Below are positions 54,365-62,572 of a DNA stretch of 64,000 bases, one piece after another. Position numbers and translations under genes: made by a program. Position 1 is the stretch's first letter. Every line of letters begins with the position of its first letter. Source of the stretch: Mucilaginibacter sp. SMC90 (GTDB lineage Bacteria > Bacteroidota > Bacteroidia > Sphingobacteriales > Sphingobacteriaceae); contig NZ_CP094527.1 in NCBI RefSeq assembly GCF_022811725.1, positions 930,001 through 994,000 on the forward strand, in the 5' to 3' direction. The notes beneath the pieces were generated by a model that was not told where the DNA came from, did not search any database, and saw only the letters and a program-made list of their open reading frames with translations.

Positions 54365-54506
54365 GATATGAGATGTTAGATTTGAGACATGAGATTTTCT
54401 CGCTCTTAAAATCTAACATTTTTTATTTGTAACAAACGAGATTGGGATAATAGATTAGAGAGTTTAATTCTCATATCTAACGTCTCACATCTCAAATCTA
54501 ACATTT
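54365..54506. repeat. Inverted arms of degenerate 7-base words (rpoA-rplQ gap)
   Basis: Left heptads GATATGA, GATGTTA, GATTTGA, GACATGA start at the base after the rpoA stop. Right arm from about 54470 carries CTCATAT, CTAACGT, CTCACAT, CTCAAAT and CTAACAT. The arms pair with small gaps. Confidence 0.85.
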
Positions 54507-54522
54507 AAGCGAAAGCATAATT

Positions 54523-54550
54523 CCGAGGGCTTGAGCCTATCGCCCAACGG
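54523..54550 (+). other. Hairpin before rplQ
   Basis: CCG (54523-54525) with CGG (54548-54550), and GGGC (54527-54530) with GCCC (54542-54545), form a nested stem 25 bases before the rplQ start. It may be an L17 leader; no known family is claimed. Confidence 0.35.
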
Positions 54551-54574
54551 TATGCACGTGAAATATATAAAACA

Positions 54575-55126
54575 ATGAGACACGGAAACAAAAACAATCA
54601 CTTAGGCCGTACTACCAGCCACCGCAAAGCGATGCTGGCTAACATGGCAACTTCGCTTATTTTACACAAGCGTATCACTACAACATTAGCAAAAGCAAAA
54701 GTTTTACGCGGTTATGTTGAGCCACTTTTAACAAAATCAAAAAGCGATACTACGCACTCTCGTCGTACAGTATTTAGCTACCTGCAAGATAAAGACGCTA
54801 CTTCGATCCTTTTCCGCGAGGTTGCTGAGAAAATTGCTAACCGCCCAGGTGGTTACACCCGTATCATCAAGTTAGAAAACCGTTTAGGCGATAACGCTGA
54901 AATGGCAATCATCGAGCTTGTTGATTACAACACTGTTTACGGTAACGATGCTGCTGCTCCTGCTAAGAAATCAACCCGTCGTCGTGGTGGTGCTGGTGCA
55001 AAAGCTAAAACTGCTGCTCCTGTAGCTGCAGAAGAAGCTGTAGTAGTTGAAGATGTTAAAGAAGAACCAGCTGCTGAAGCACCTGCAACTTCTGAAAACG
55101 AAGAAAACGCTGAAAAAGGCGAATAA
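54575..55126 (+). CDS. rplQ: Ribosomal protein L17 with extended C-terminus
   Basis: A 183-residue protein. Residues 1-115 are normal L17: [20 protein letters not shown] and [18 protein letters not shown]. Then a tail rich in Ala, Glu and Lys (about 125-183) follows, with poor complexity. E. coli L17 has 127 residues. It is the last gene of the operon before the terminator. Confidence 0.96.
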   Translation: MRHGNKNNHLGRTTSHRKAMLANMATSLILHKRITTTLAKAKVLRGYVEPLLTKSKSDTTHSRRTVFSYLQDKDATSILFREVAEKIANRPGGYTRIIKLENRLGDNAEMAIIELVDYNTVYGNDAAAPAKKSTRRRGGAGAKAKTAAPVAAEEAVVVEDVKEEPAAEAPATSENEENAEKGE

Positions 55127-55152
55127 TTAATTATTCGTTTCAACAGATACTA

Positions 55153-55187
55153 AAGCGTCCTGCTCATTGAGCAGGACGCTTTTTTTT
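55153..55187 (+). terminator. Terminator of the ribosomal operon
   Basis: CGTCCTGCTC (55156-55165) and GAGCAGGACG (55169-55178), extended by AAG/CTT, give a very stable hairpin followed by eight T. Confidence 0.92.
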
Positions 55188-55315
55188 GGACTGCTTTATA
55201 GAACCATATCTGCGAGCATAGGTTTGGAATCGCGCGCTTTATGAGCATGCATCGTGCGCTGCAACCCCGTGGCTCTGGTGTTCAAATTCTTCGTCAATCC
55301 TTTTGCAAAGACACT

Positions 55316-55852
55316 TTATTCGTGCGGTGATTGACGGTGACGGCGGAAGGTAAGTAGGCCTTCAACGTCATCAATTAATGAAAATCCGCATTTATCCAAT
55401 ATCCTTCTTGATGGCAGGTTATCGGCATACGTATGCACGATGATAGCTCGTACAAATTCATGGTTAAATGCCCATTGTGAAAGCAGTTGCAACGCTTCGG
55501 TAGCGAAGCCTTTGTTATGCTGGTTGGCATCGATCATGTAACCTATCTCGGCTTCTCCCTTGTCATTGGGATATCCCGCGAACCCCATGCCGCCGATGAC
55601 GGTGTTGGTGCTTTTAAGAACGATCTCCCAATCCGTATACCAAAGGTATTTATTGGGAAAGGCGAGCGTGTTGGGCAGCCAGAAATTATCGAAGGCATCA
55701 TCAATTTCTTTGATATACAATGGATCGACCAGCATGGCCGAAGGGGTTAAGCCGATAGATAGTTCCAGCAGCTTGCGGTTTTGCTTAAGTAACAGTAATT
55801 GTTCATGTGTTAACGGTATCATCTTTAACCGTTGCGATTGAATAAAAAACAT
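55316..55852 (-). CDS. GNAT family acetyltransferase, RimJ/RimL type
   Basis: A 178-residue protein. LKMIPLTHEQLLLL opens the fold, IGYMIDANQHNKGFATEALQ is the acetyl-CoA strand and loop, and NLPSRRILDKCGF is the C-terminal motif typical of RimJ/RimL-like enzymes. The target could be a protein N-terminus or a small amine. The ATG at 55852 is used; the in-frame TTG at 55876 was rejected. It stands alone. Confidence 0.82.
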   Translation of the reverse strand: MFFIQSQRLKMIPLTHEQLLLLKQNRKLLELSIGLTPSAMLVDPLYIKEIDDAFDNFWLPNTLAFPNKYLWYTDWEIVLKSTNTVIGGMGFAGYPNDKGEAEIGYMIDANQHNKGFATEALQLLSQWAFNHEFVRAIIVHTYADNLPSRRILDKCGFSLIDDVEGLLTFRRHRQSPHE

Positions 55853-56057
55853 TGGATGTTTGGAATTAAATAACAATAAAAAACCAGTTCGCTTTTTTTA
55901 AGTGAAGGCACAGCCGGTGTGTTGTTGGCTGTTTGTTATACAATTCCAGGCCGTGTAGTGAGCCTGTTGAGTGCGTTAAGTAACAGAGGCGTTTTGTTTG
56001 TTGATATAAAAATAAGGATTTTAATCAGAAACCCTGAATACTTTATAAAAACGTAAA

Positions 56058-56159
56058 GTGCGTTAGGGATAGTAGCGGAAAGCCCACAGCGCGGATTGGG
56101 TCTGCGGGTCGGAAAAGGCGAGGACTTGTAGCGGATAGCCCGGGCCGCAGGCAACGCCA
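56058..56159 (+). ncRNA. Candidate structured RNA, two GCGGAAAGC/GCGGATAGC boxes
   Basis: GCGTT (56060-56064) pairs with AACGC (56153-56157), and GGG (56066-56068) with CCC (56139-56141). Inside, AGTAGCGGAAAGCCC and TTGTAGCGGATAGCCC lie on each side. The motif of TAGGGAT, GCGGAAA and GCGGATAGCCC is one I associate with conserved intergenic sequences in Bacteroidota (perhaps the Flavo-1 RNA motif). I cannot check that. Strand as read; it may also work from the other. Confidence 0.45.
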
Positions 56160-56210
56160 TTATTCAGAACCGTTGATTAAGGAGATTGCGCTGATTTCAC
56201 TGATTTTTTT

Positions 56211-56306
56211 GTTGTCTGAACTCGAATTAGACGAATTAAAGAATTTTTAGAAATTACCATGGCATTCTGCTAACTTCTTAATTCCATAAATTCCGGTTCA
56301 GACAAA
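56211..56306. repeat. Dispersed hairpin element, TGTCTGAA type
   Basis: The arm TTGTCTGAAC at 56212-56221 is answered by GTTCAGACAA at 56296-56305, with AATT pairing inside. It is related to the element at 19352-19448. Confidence 0.65.
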
Positions 56307-56314
56307 TATCCCCT

Positions 56315-56605
56315 TCACTCATCAATATAAAACTTGATATCACCAAACGGGCTACGACCTTCCCGCACAAATTTTCCATCTATATTATAAAGGACATCGC
56401 CAAAAAGTGTCCGGCCTTTCCTGATCAGGTTGTCGTCAATGTTACAAACCACGTCGCCAAACATTCCCTGGCCTTTTTTAACCACCTTGCCATCTATGGT
56501 ATACAATATGTCGCCAAAGCGCCCCTGGCCTTTCCGCACGTAGCTGCCGTCGATAGTGTATAGTACTGTTCCAAACCTGTTATTACCCTCCCTGATATAT
56601 TTCAT
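56315..56605 (-). CDS. Small protein of five exact 19-residue repeats
   Basis: A 96-residue protein which after the first Met consists of exactly five units of 19 residues (2-20, 21-39, 40-58, 59-77, 78-96). The pattern is x-[YVLF]-[VI]-[RK]-x-G-x-x-x-F-G-[DT]-x-x-[YCF]-x-I-D-[GDE]. Each unit would form a beta hairpin or pair of strands, so the whole may close into a small flower or propeller. No signal peptide and no catalytic residues are seen. I recall similar domains described as beta-flower proteins, but the family is not certain. It seems to be a single gene. Confidence 0.75.
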   Translation of the reverse strand: MKYIREGNNRFGTVLYTIDGSYVRKGQGRFGDILYTIDGKVVKKGQGMFGDVVCNIDDNLIRKGRTLFGDVLYNIDGKFVREGRSPFGDIKFYIDE

Positions 56606-56863
56606 AGCGGTGTTATAATTACGTGTTTCAAATTAAGAGATAAACTGACAAGTTACAAGTCTGGCAGCAACCTTTTGCCTTTCAACTTTCGCCTTTTACC
56701 TCATTCCTCCTGCCAACCTGTCATTGCAAAGTAAGCTATCCTGCCGCCTTGTTCATGAACTGACAATTAGAGGTAATTTTTACTGCCATTGGCATATTGG
56801 CACAAGCATTGATAAACAGCAGTGGTAAGTAAACAATAAATAAAAAAGAAAAAACAATCATAT

Positions 56864-58759
56864 ATGTCTAAAATAATTGGAATCGACTTAGGAACAACAA
56901 ACTCCTGCGTTGCTGTAATGGAAGGCAACGAGCCTGTAGTTATAGCTAACAGCGAGGGTAAACGTACTACGCCGTCTGTAGTAGCTTTTATTGATAATGG
57001 CGAACGTAAAGTTGGTGATCCTGCAAAACGTCAGGCTATCACAAACCCTACAAAAACCATTTCGTCAATCAAACGCTTTATGGGTAACCAGTTTAATGAA
57101 GTTACAAGTGAAGCGGCTCGTGTACCTTATAAAGTAGTTAAAGGTGACAACAACACCCCACGTGTTGAAATTGGCGACCGTAAATATACCCCACAAGAAA
57201 TTTCTGCAATGATCCTTCAGAAAATGAAGAAAACTGCCGAAGATTTCTTAGGTACCGAAGTAACTGAAGCGGTTATTACCGTTCCTGCTTACTTTAACGA
57301 TGCACAGCGTCAGGCTACCAAAGAAGCCGGTGAAATTGCAGGTTTAAAAGTTCGCCGTATCATTAACGAGCCTACTGCTGCTGCTTTGGCTTACGGTTTT
57401 GATAAAGCACACAAGGATATGAAAATTGCTGTGTTTGACTGCGGTGGTGGTACGCATGACGTATCTATCCTGGAGTTGGGCGATGGCGTTTTCGAAGTAA
57501 AATCAACCGATGGTGATACTCACTTAGGTGGTGACGACTTTGACCAGGTAATTATTGACTGGTTGGCAGAAGAATTTAAAAGCGACGAAGGTATTGATCT
57601 GCGTAAAGATCCAATGGCTTTACAACGTTTAAAAGAATCGGCCGAGAAAGCTAAAATTGAATTGTCAAGTTCAGCTCAAACTGAAATTAACCTGCCATAC
57701 ATCACTGCTGTTGATGGCATGCCTAAACACTTGGTTAAAACTTTAAGCCGTGCTAAATTTGAGCAATTGGCTGATAGCTTGATCAAACGTACTATCGACC
57801 CTTGTAAATCAGCATTGAAAAATGCAGGTTTAAGCACTTCTGATATCGACGAAGTGATCCTGGTAGGTGGTTCAACCCGTATCCCTGCTATCCAGGAAGC
57901 TGTTGAAAAGTTCTTTGGCAAAGCTCCTTCAAAAGGTGTTAACCCTGACGAAGTTGTTGCCATCGGCGCTGCTATTCAGGGTGGTGTATTAACCGGTGAG
58001 GTTAAAGATGTGTTATTGCTTGACGTTACCCCACTTTCATTAGGTATCGAAACTATGGGTGGCGTAATGACTAAATTGATCGAGTCAAACACTACTATCC
58101 CTACTAAAAAATCTGAAACTTTCTCAACCGCCAGCGACAGCCAGCCATCAGTTGAGATCCATATATTACAAGGTGAGCGCCCAATGGCTGCGGGTAACCG
58201 TACTATAGGCCGTTTCCACCTGGATGGTATTCCACCTGCACCTCGCGGTGTACCACAAATTGAAGTTACTTTCGATATTGATGCTAATGGTATCCTGCAC
58301 GTATCTGCAAAAGATAAAGCTACAGGTAAAGAGCAAAAGATCCGTATCGAAGCTTCTTCAGGTTTAACTGATGCCGAGATCAAAAAGATGAAGGACGAAG
58401 CTGAAGCAAACGCTGATGCTGACAAAAAGGCAAAAGAAGAAGTTGAAAAGCTGAACGCTGCCGATGCCCTGATCTTCTCGACAGAAAAACAACTGAAAGA
58501 GTACGGCGATAAGATCCCTGCTGATAAAAAAGCACCTATCGAAGCTGGTTTAGCTAAATTGAAAGAAGCTTATTCAGCTAAAAACTTTGATGCTATCGAA
58601 GCTGCACAAACCGAGCTTAACGCTGCCTGGACTGCTGCATCTGAAGATATGTACAAAGCTTCTGCCGAAGGCGCTCAAGGTGCACCAGCTGGCGATGCCG
58701 GAGCTCCGCAAGACAACTCTGACACTGTTACAGATGTTGATTTTGAAGAAGTGAAATAA
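56864..58759 (+). CDS. dnaK: Molecular chaperone DnaK (Hsp70)
   Basis: A 631-residue chaperone. [20 protein letters not shown] is the phosphate-binding front, [17 protein letters not shown] the second phosphate motif and [19 protein letters not shown] the third. The linker [19 protein letters not shown] leads to the peptide-binding domain. The C-terminus ends in the acidic TDVDFEEVK. The length is normal. No grpE or dnaJ lies next to it and no CIRCE operator was seen upstream. It has its own terminator. Confidence 0.98.
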   Translation: MSKIIGIDLGTTNSCVAVMEGNEPVVIANSEGKRTTPSVVAFIDNGERKVGDPAKRQAITNPTKTISSIKRFMGNQFNEVTSEAARVPYKVVKGDNNTPRVEIGDRKYTPQEISAMILQKMKKTAEDFLGTEVTEAVITVPAYFNDAQRQATKEAGEIAGLKVRRIINEPTAAALAYGFDKAHKDMKIAVFDCGGGTHDVSILELGDGVFEVKSTDGDTHLGGDDFDQVIIDWLAEEFKSDEGIDLRKDPMALQRLKESAEKAKIELSSSAQTEINLPYITAVDGMPKHLVKTLSRAKFEQLADSLIKRTIDPCKSALKNAGLSTSDIDEVILVGGSTRIPAIQEAVEKFFGKAPSKGVNPDEVVAIGAAIQGGVLTGEVKDVLLLDVTPLSLGIETMGGVMTKLIESNTTIPTKKSETFSTASDSQPSVEIHILQGERPMAAGNRTIGRFHLDGIPPAPRGVPQIEVTFDIDANGILHVSAKDKATGKEQKIRIEASSGLTDAEIKKMKDEAEANADADKKAKEEVEKLNAADALIFSTEKQLKEYGDKIPADKKAPIEAGLAKLKEAYSAKNFDAIEAAQTELNAAWTAASEDMYKASAEGAQGAPAGDAGAPQDNSDTVTDVDFEEVK

Positions 58760-58780
58760 TTAATTTTGTTTCGATAATAT

Positions 58781-58817
58781 AAAGCCCGGTTTGGTTAATT
58801 CCAGGCCGGGCTTTTTT
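58781..58817 (+). terminator. Rho-independent terminator after dnaK
   Basis: AAAGCCCGG (58781-58789) and CCGGGCTTT (58806-58814) with a T-run. It lies 22 bases after the dnaK stop. Confidence 0.88.
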
Positions 58818-58848
58818 GTGGGATGAAGATTCATACATATTCTATACG

Positions 58849-58946
58849 CCCGTCATTGCGAGGTACGAAGCAATCCCCGAGATGCAGAGCGACTATGCAA
58901 GTCTCCCTGTAAAGTAGGGGATTGCTTCGTACCTCGCAATGACGGG
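58849..58946. repeat. REP-like hairpin, subfamily 2
   Basis: Arms 58849-58878 and 58917-58946 are perfect complements over 30 bases, starting CCCGTCATTGCGAGG. The loop includes GCAGAGCGACT as in the element at 28977-29058. It lies between the converging dnaK and GH31 genes. Confidence 0.9.
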
Positions 58947-58953
58947 TTGAGAT

Positions 58954-61227
58954 TTAGGCTCTGATTAACATTACTTCAACCTCTCCGCTTTTATTCTCAA
59001 TAATTTCATCTTTTAACCCAATCCCCCCAAACCCGTGCAAAACAAATTTCAATTGCATAAACCGCGATTTAAACTCCCCCTCAACCGCTGACAAACTGAT
59101 GCTTTTATTCACAGGATCAAAACGGATCACACGTTTATAATAAACACCCTGCTCATAATCATATGACACGCCATCATCTTCATAATAAATAAAACTATTA
59201 GCCTCGTTTCCATTCCAAATGTGGACCTGCAATGCCCCATCACCTTTTTCATTGGTACTTTGCACAACACTTTGCATCGGGATAATACTGCCGGCTTTTA
59301 CAAATACGGGTAAATCCGTTAGTGGGGCGGAAACATTGACTATTTGTTCACCTTCATAAAATTCATTGCTGCTTAACCGGTACCATGAACCTTTGGGTAG
59401 GTAAATATCTTCGGTAAGTTTTGTGCTCTTTACCGGAACAACCAGCATGGCATCGCCAAACATAAATTCATTTTGAAAACGCTCATCAAAAACATTTTCA
59501 TCAAAGCTGTGCTCAATGGCCAATGTGCGACTTACCGGTAAACCAGTTTGATTTGATTGATAAAAGCTGCTGTACAGGTAGGGCAGGAGTTTATACCGTT
59601 GTTCAATGTCTTTTTTGATGATCTTTTCATTATCCTTGCCCCATTCCCAGGGCTCACGCATTTTGCTGCCCTGTATGGCATGATTACGGAACATCGGGGT
59701 GTAAGTACCCAGAGAGTTCCAGCGTACCATCAGCTCCGGTGTAGGGTTCCCGCTGAACCCGCCTATATCTACGCCAACGAAGCTCATGCCTGTAATACCT
59801 AAGCTGTTTACCAACCGCTGCCCCAATAGCATATGGGCATCGGTACCGGTGTTATCGCCCGTCCACACGGCCGAATAGCGTTGTGTGCCGGAGTAAGCGG
59901 CACGGGTAAGCACAAAAGGTCGTTTATTACCCAGGATCTTTCTTGTGCCCTCATACGTGGCACGGGCCATTTGCATCCCGTAGGCATTACGCACCTCGGG
60001 CATAAACTTGTCGCCAAATTTTACTAACCAGGGAATATTTTGCCCCCAGGCGGCAGGTTCATTCATATCGTTCCAAAAACCTTCAACGCCGGGACCGGTA
60101 AGGGCGGTGAAAGCTGCGCCCCACCACTCTCGAACATCCTCCCTGAAAAAATCGGGAAAGTGACAGCGGCCGGGCCATACATAGCCGGTATAATTTTCTC
60201 CATCGGGGTATTTGGCAAAATAATCCCGCTCAATGCCCTCATCATATTCTTTATATCCTTGTTCAACCTTTATACCCGGGTCAACAATGGTAACCAGTTT
60301 GAAGTTCATCGCCTTCAGTTTATCCAGCAATTGTTTGGGTTTGGGGAAGGTTTTTTTGTTCCAGGTGAAGATCTTGAAATCGTCCATGTAGTCGATATCG
60401 CAATACATCACATCGGCAGGGATCTGTTTTTTGCGAAATGTTTGGGCGATGTTCAGCACCTCATCAGCACTCATATAACTCCATCGGCATTGCTGATAGC
60501 CGAGGCTCCAGAGCGGCGGCATTTCCATCCGGCCGGTGAGCCAGGTATAATCTTCAATAATTTTGGCAACGCCCTGCGCCCCGAAGAAATAGTAATTCAG
60601 ATCGCCGCCATCGGCACCGAACCAGCTCGTTTCCTCATCGGTAGATGCGCCGAAGTCGAAATAGCTTTTATGTGTATTATCGAGGAACAAACCATAGGTA
60701 AGCCCGCTATGCAGACCTATGAAAAATGGAAAGGTTTTATAAAGCGGATCAGAGTCGGGCGTGTGGTTAGGCGCATCGGTATTCCAGTTTACATAGGCCG
60801 CTCCGCGCCTGTCAAGGTTGCCGGTTTTTTCACCAAGACCGATGAACCTTTCGCCTTCAAATAATCGGCGGTAACAGGTTACACGCTCTCCCTGCCAGTT
60901 TGTGCCAAAGCGCGCGTCATCCTCGCTTAATGAAATGCCTCCGGCTGTAAAAAAGTTAAACCGCAATGACGATTTCTGAATGCTTAGCTTTAAGGCCGAA
61001 GTGGTAATATCAATGTTGGCAGATGATTCGTCAAAGTCAAAATCAGCCAGTGGCTGCCTGACCACCGCAAATGAAGTATCATCGGGATTAAAGTTTTTAC
61101 TGATATTTACCCTGATAATAGTCGGGCTGTAGATGTAAACCCTCGCTTCGGCTTCGGCGGTTTTGATTGTTAAAATACCCTCTTGTTGTTTAAAGCCCTG
61201 TACGTTACCTGCTATTTGTAAATTCAT
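58954..61227 (-). CDS. GH31 family alpha-glucosidase/alpha-glycosidase
   Basis: A 757-residue enzyme. The N-terminal beta domain includes FIGLGEKTGNLDRRGAAYVN. In the catalytic barrel, GFWNDMNEPA holds the nucleophile Asp, and AVWTGDNTGT the acid/base Asp. LWSLGYQQCRWSYMSADEV is the conserved start of the barrel. The C-terminal DUF5110-like beta domain follows. No signal peptide is seen, so it probably acts in the cytoplasm on imported maltose-type sugars. It is alone, not beside other sugar-use genes. Confidence 0.93.
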   Translation of the reverse strand: MNLQIAGNVQGFKQQEGILTIKTAEAEARVYIYSPTIIRVNISKNFNPDDTSFAVVRQPLADFDFDESSANIDITTSALKLSIQKSSLRFNFFTAGGISLSEDDARFGTNWQGERVTCYRRLFEGERFIGLGEKTGNLDRRGAAYVNWNTDAPNHTPDSDPLYKTFPFFIGLHSGLTYGLFLDNTHKSYFDFGASTDEETSWFGADGGDLNYYFFGAQGVAKIIEDYTWLTGRMEMPPLWSLGYQQCRWSYMSADEVLNIAQTFRKKQIPADVMYCDIDYMDDFKIFTWNKKTFPKPKQLLDKLKAMNFKLVTIVDPGIKVEQGYKEYDEGIERDYFAKYPDGENYTGYVWPGRCHFPDFFREDVREWWGAAFTALTGPGVEGFWNDMNEPAAWGQNIPWLVKFGDKFMPEVRNAYGMQMARATYEGTRKILGNKRPFVLTRAAYSGTQRYSAVWTGDNTGTDAHMLLGQRLVNSLGITGMSFVGVDIGGFSGNPTPELMVRWNSLGTYTPMFRNHAIQGSKMREPWEWGKDNEKIIKKDIEQRYKLLPYLYSSFYQSNQTGLPVSRTLAIEHSFDENVFDERFQNEFMFGDAMLVVPVKSTKLTEDIYLPKGSWYRLSSNEFYEGEQIVNVSAPLTDLPVFVKAGSIIPMQSVVQSTNEKGDGALQVHIWNGNEANSFIYYEDDGVSYDYEQGVYYKRVIRFDPVNKSISLSAVEGEFKSRFMQLKFVLHGFGGIGLKDEIIENKSGEVEVMLIRA

Positions 61228-61287
61228 GCCTGTGGTGTACCCGGATAGATAGGGTACTTAAAGGCAACGCCATTTGGTTGGGTTGGT

Positions 61288-61319
61288 TTTGTTAAATGTG
61301 GATTGGCCGGTTATATTTG
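61288..61319 (+). promoter_or_regulatory. Promoter of the small membrane protein gene
   Basis: TTTG (61288-61291), a 20-base spacer and TATATTTG (61312-61319) match the Bacteroidota consensus exactly. The ATG of the gene lies 25 bases further at 61344. Confidence 0.7.
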
Positions 61320-61343
61320 ACAAGGTTATATGTAAAATTCTAA

Positions 61344-61745
61344 ATGAAGGTACTCCACGACATCATGCTTCCCATTTATGCTATGTATAGAGATAAAAGA
61401 AATTTTGGCTCTCAGGCAGCTTCTAACGGGGCGAAAACTATATGTGCGGTATTTTTATTTTTAATTTTTAACCTCTTTCGGGATACGTTTGTGTTAATCT
61501 TCATTAGCAAGGCCTGCTATAATAAGTACAGGTTAGTTTTTGACAATGACCATTATGTTTTAATTGCTTTGGCGCTATTTCTAAGTGTTTTTTTTATCTC
61601 AGGTAAAGAATTGGAAGAAGAACATCAAAGAGTTGAAATTGACAGTTATGCTTCGGCGGTACCCATTATAATATTTATTATCATCATTTTTATTACTTTG
61701 GGGTTAAGCCTTCACTTACATGATATTTTTGAAAAGAACCCTTAA
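61344..61745 (+). CDS. Small membrane protein of unknown function
   Basis: A 133-residue protein with about three membrane helices: TICAVFLFLIFNLF (33-46) continuing to FVLIFISKAC, HYVLIALALFLSVFFIS (70-86) and PIIIFIIIIFITLGLSL (107-123). A charged loop, GKELEEEHQRVEID, lies between the last two. No family was recognised. A perfect promoter directly upstream supports it as a real gene. Confidence 0.65.
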   Translation: MKVLHDIMLPIYAMYRDKRNFGSQAASNGAKTICAVFLFLIFNLFRDTFVLIFISKACYNKYRLVFDNDHYVLIALALFLSVFFISGKELEEEHQRVEIDSYASAVPIIIFIIIIFITLGLSLHLHDIFEKNP

Positions 61746-62105
61746 CTTGGTTACTAACCGAAGAGGGTGTTAATAAAGTCTGATACGGTATTGATTCATG
61801 TTTACATGATTAATCTGATACGGACTATGCTTTTCCTGTTTTGAAAACGTTGCACGGATTTTTCTTTTCCATCCTCAAAAACGACCAACCGGCTTTCCCG
61901 CCCGATCAACGCCTTGTAATTTTCGACCAACTTGTAAAATGCTGATAATTAGTATGTTTTTAGCGTTTGCCGAGTGCTTTTTGGCATTGGTCTATATTTA
62001 TAAAGCGCTGGTATAACACTTTTTAGCAGTTAAAATTAATGTTGTTCATTTGATCATTGAAAATAACAAACACAAAATATTAACGATACTTAAAAGCTCA
62101 AAATC
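61746..62105. other. Intergenic region, possible gene remnant
   Basis: No intact gene in these 360 bases. On the minus strand about 61802-61945 an open stretch of some 45 codons without a start reads partly like a protein (RESRLVVFEDGKEKSVQRF). It may be a decayed gene end. The rest is AT-rich and shows nothing clear. Confidence 0.35.
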
Positions 62106-62492
62106 ATGAAAACTTCAATAAAATTATCAGCATTATTCTTCTTATTAAGCGCAGGTGTTTTCGCTACTACAGCTGCTAAAGCAGCCGATGTTACTCCTAA
62201 GGCTAAAGACGTTGTATCCTTCCGCGCACTTGATCACGACCGCGGTGTTAAATTAACTATAGCGAAATCAGATATAGGCCGCGCATTTGTACGTGTTTAC
62301 AGCAAGCAAAATGAGCTTTTACTGAAAGATGTGGTATCAACCAAAACAGATGTTGAAAGAGGCTATGTTTTAACCGGCCTTGAAGATGGTGACTACGTAA
62401 TGGAAGTTAAAACCGATAACCAGGTGGTTAAGAAAACCCTGCATGTTTACGAAGAAAACAACCAAAAAACATTCTTTATTTACCAGGACTAA
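62106..62492 (+). CDS. Small secreted protein of unknown function
   Basis: A 128-residue protein with a signal peptide (cleavage near AAKAA, about residue 27) and a beta-rich mature part with phrases FVRVYSKQNELLLKDVVST and GYVLTGLEDGDYVMEVKTDN. These look like the beta-sandwich domains common in secreted proteins of this phylum, similar to DUF3244 or sorting domains. No T9SS tail motif was seen. The gene ends with a strong terminator. Confidence 0.65.
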   Translation: MKTSIKLSALFFLLSAGVFATTAAKAADVTPKAKDVVSFRALDHDRGVKLTIAKSDIGRAFVRVYSKQNELLLKDVVSTKTDVERGYVLTGLEDGDYVMEVKTDNQVVKKTLHVYEENNQKTFFIYQD

Positions 62493-62516
62493 TTTTTAAT
62501 TAAGCATATATAAAAG

Positions 62517-62556
62517 AAGCTCCCGTTCGGTTACCGACGGGAGCTTTGCTTTTTTA
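62517..62556 (+). terminator. Rho-independent terminator
   Basis: Arms 62517-62530 and 62534-62546 (AAGCTCCCGT and ACGGGAGCTT) form a hairpin, followed by a T-run from 62550. It lies 25 bases after the secreted protein gene and faces the nucleotidyltransferase end. Confidence 0.85.
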
Positions 62557-62572
62557 ATGAGATCAGCGATAT

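Larger units (their letters stand above)
55877..56314. other. Intergenic region with two structured elements
   Basis: No gene in these 438 bases. They hold a candidate RNA (56058-56159) and a dispersed hairpin (56211-56306). Nothing was recognised in 55877-56050. Confidence 0.5.

Noticed and set aside
56798..56813. Sigma-54-like sequence TGGCAC-N5-TTGAT upstream of dnaK
   Set aside because: The essential GC at -12 is missing (GA), and no enhancer-binding protein is near. Probably chance.
56606..56863. CIRCE operator expected before dnaK
   Set aside because: No TTAGCACTC / GAGTGCTAA pair is present, so HrcA control is not supported by the sequence.
60040..60864. Open frame of 274 codons on the plus strand
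   Set aside because: It lies wholly opposite the GH31 gene and has no protein-family features; the GH31 frame with both catalytic Asp is clearly the real one.
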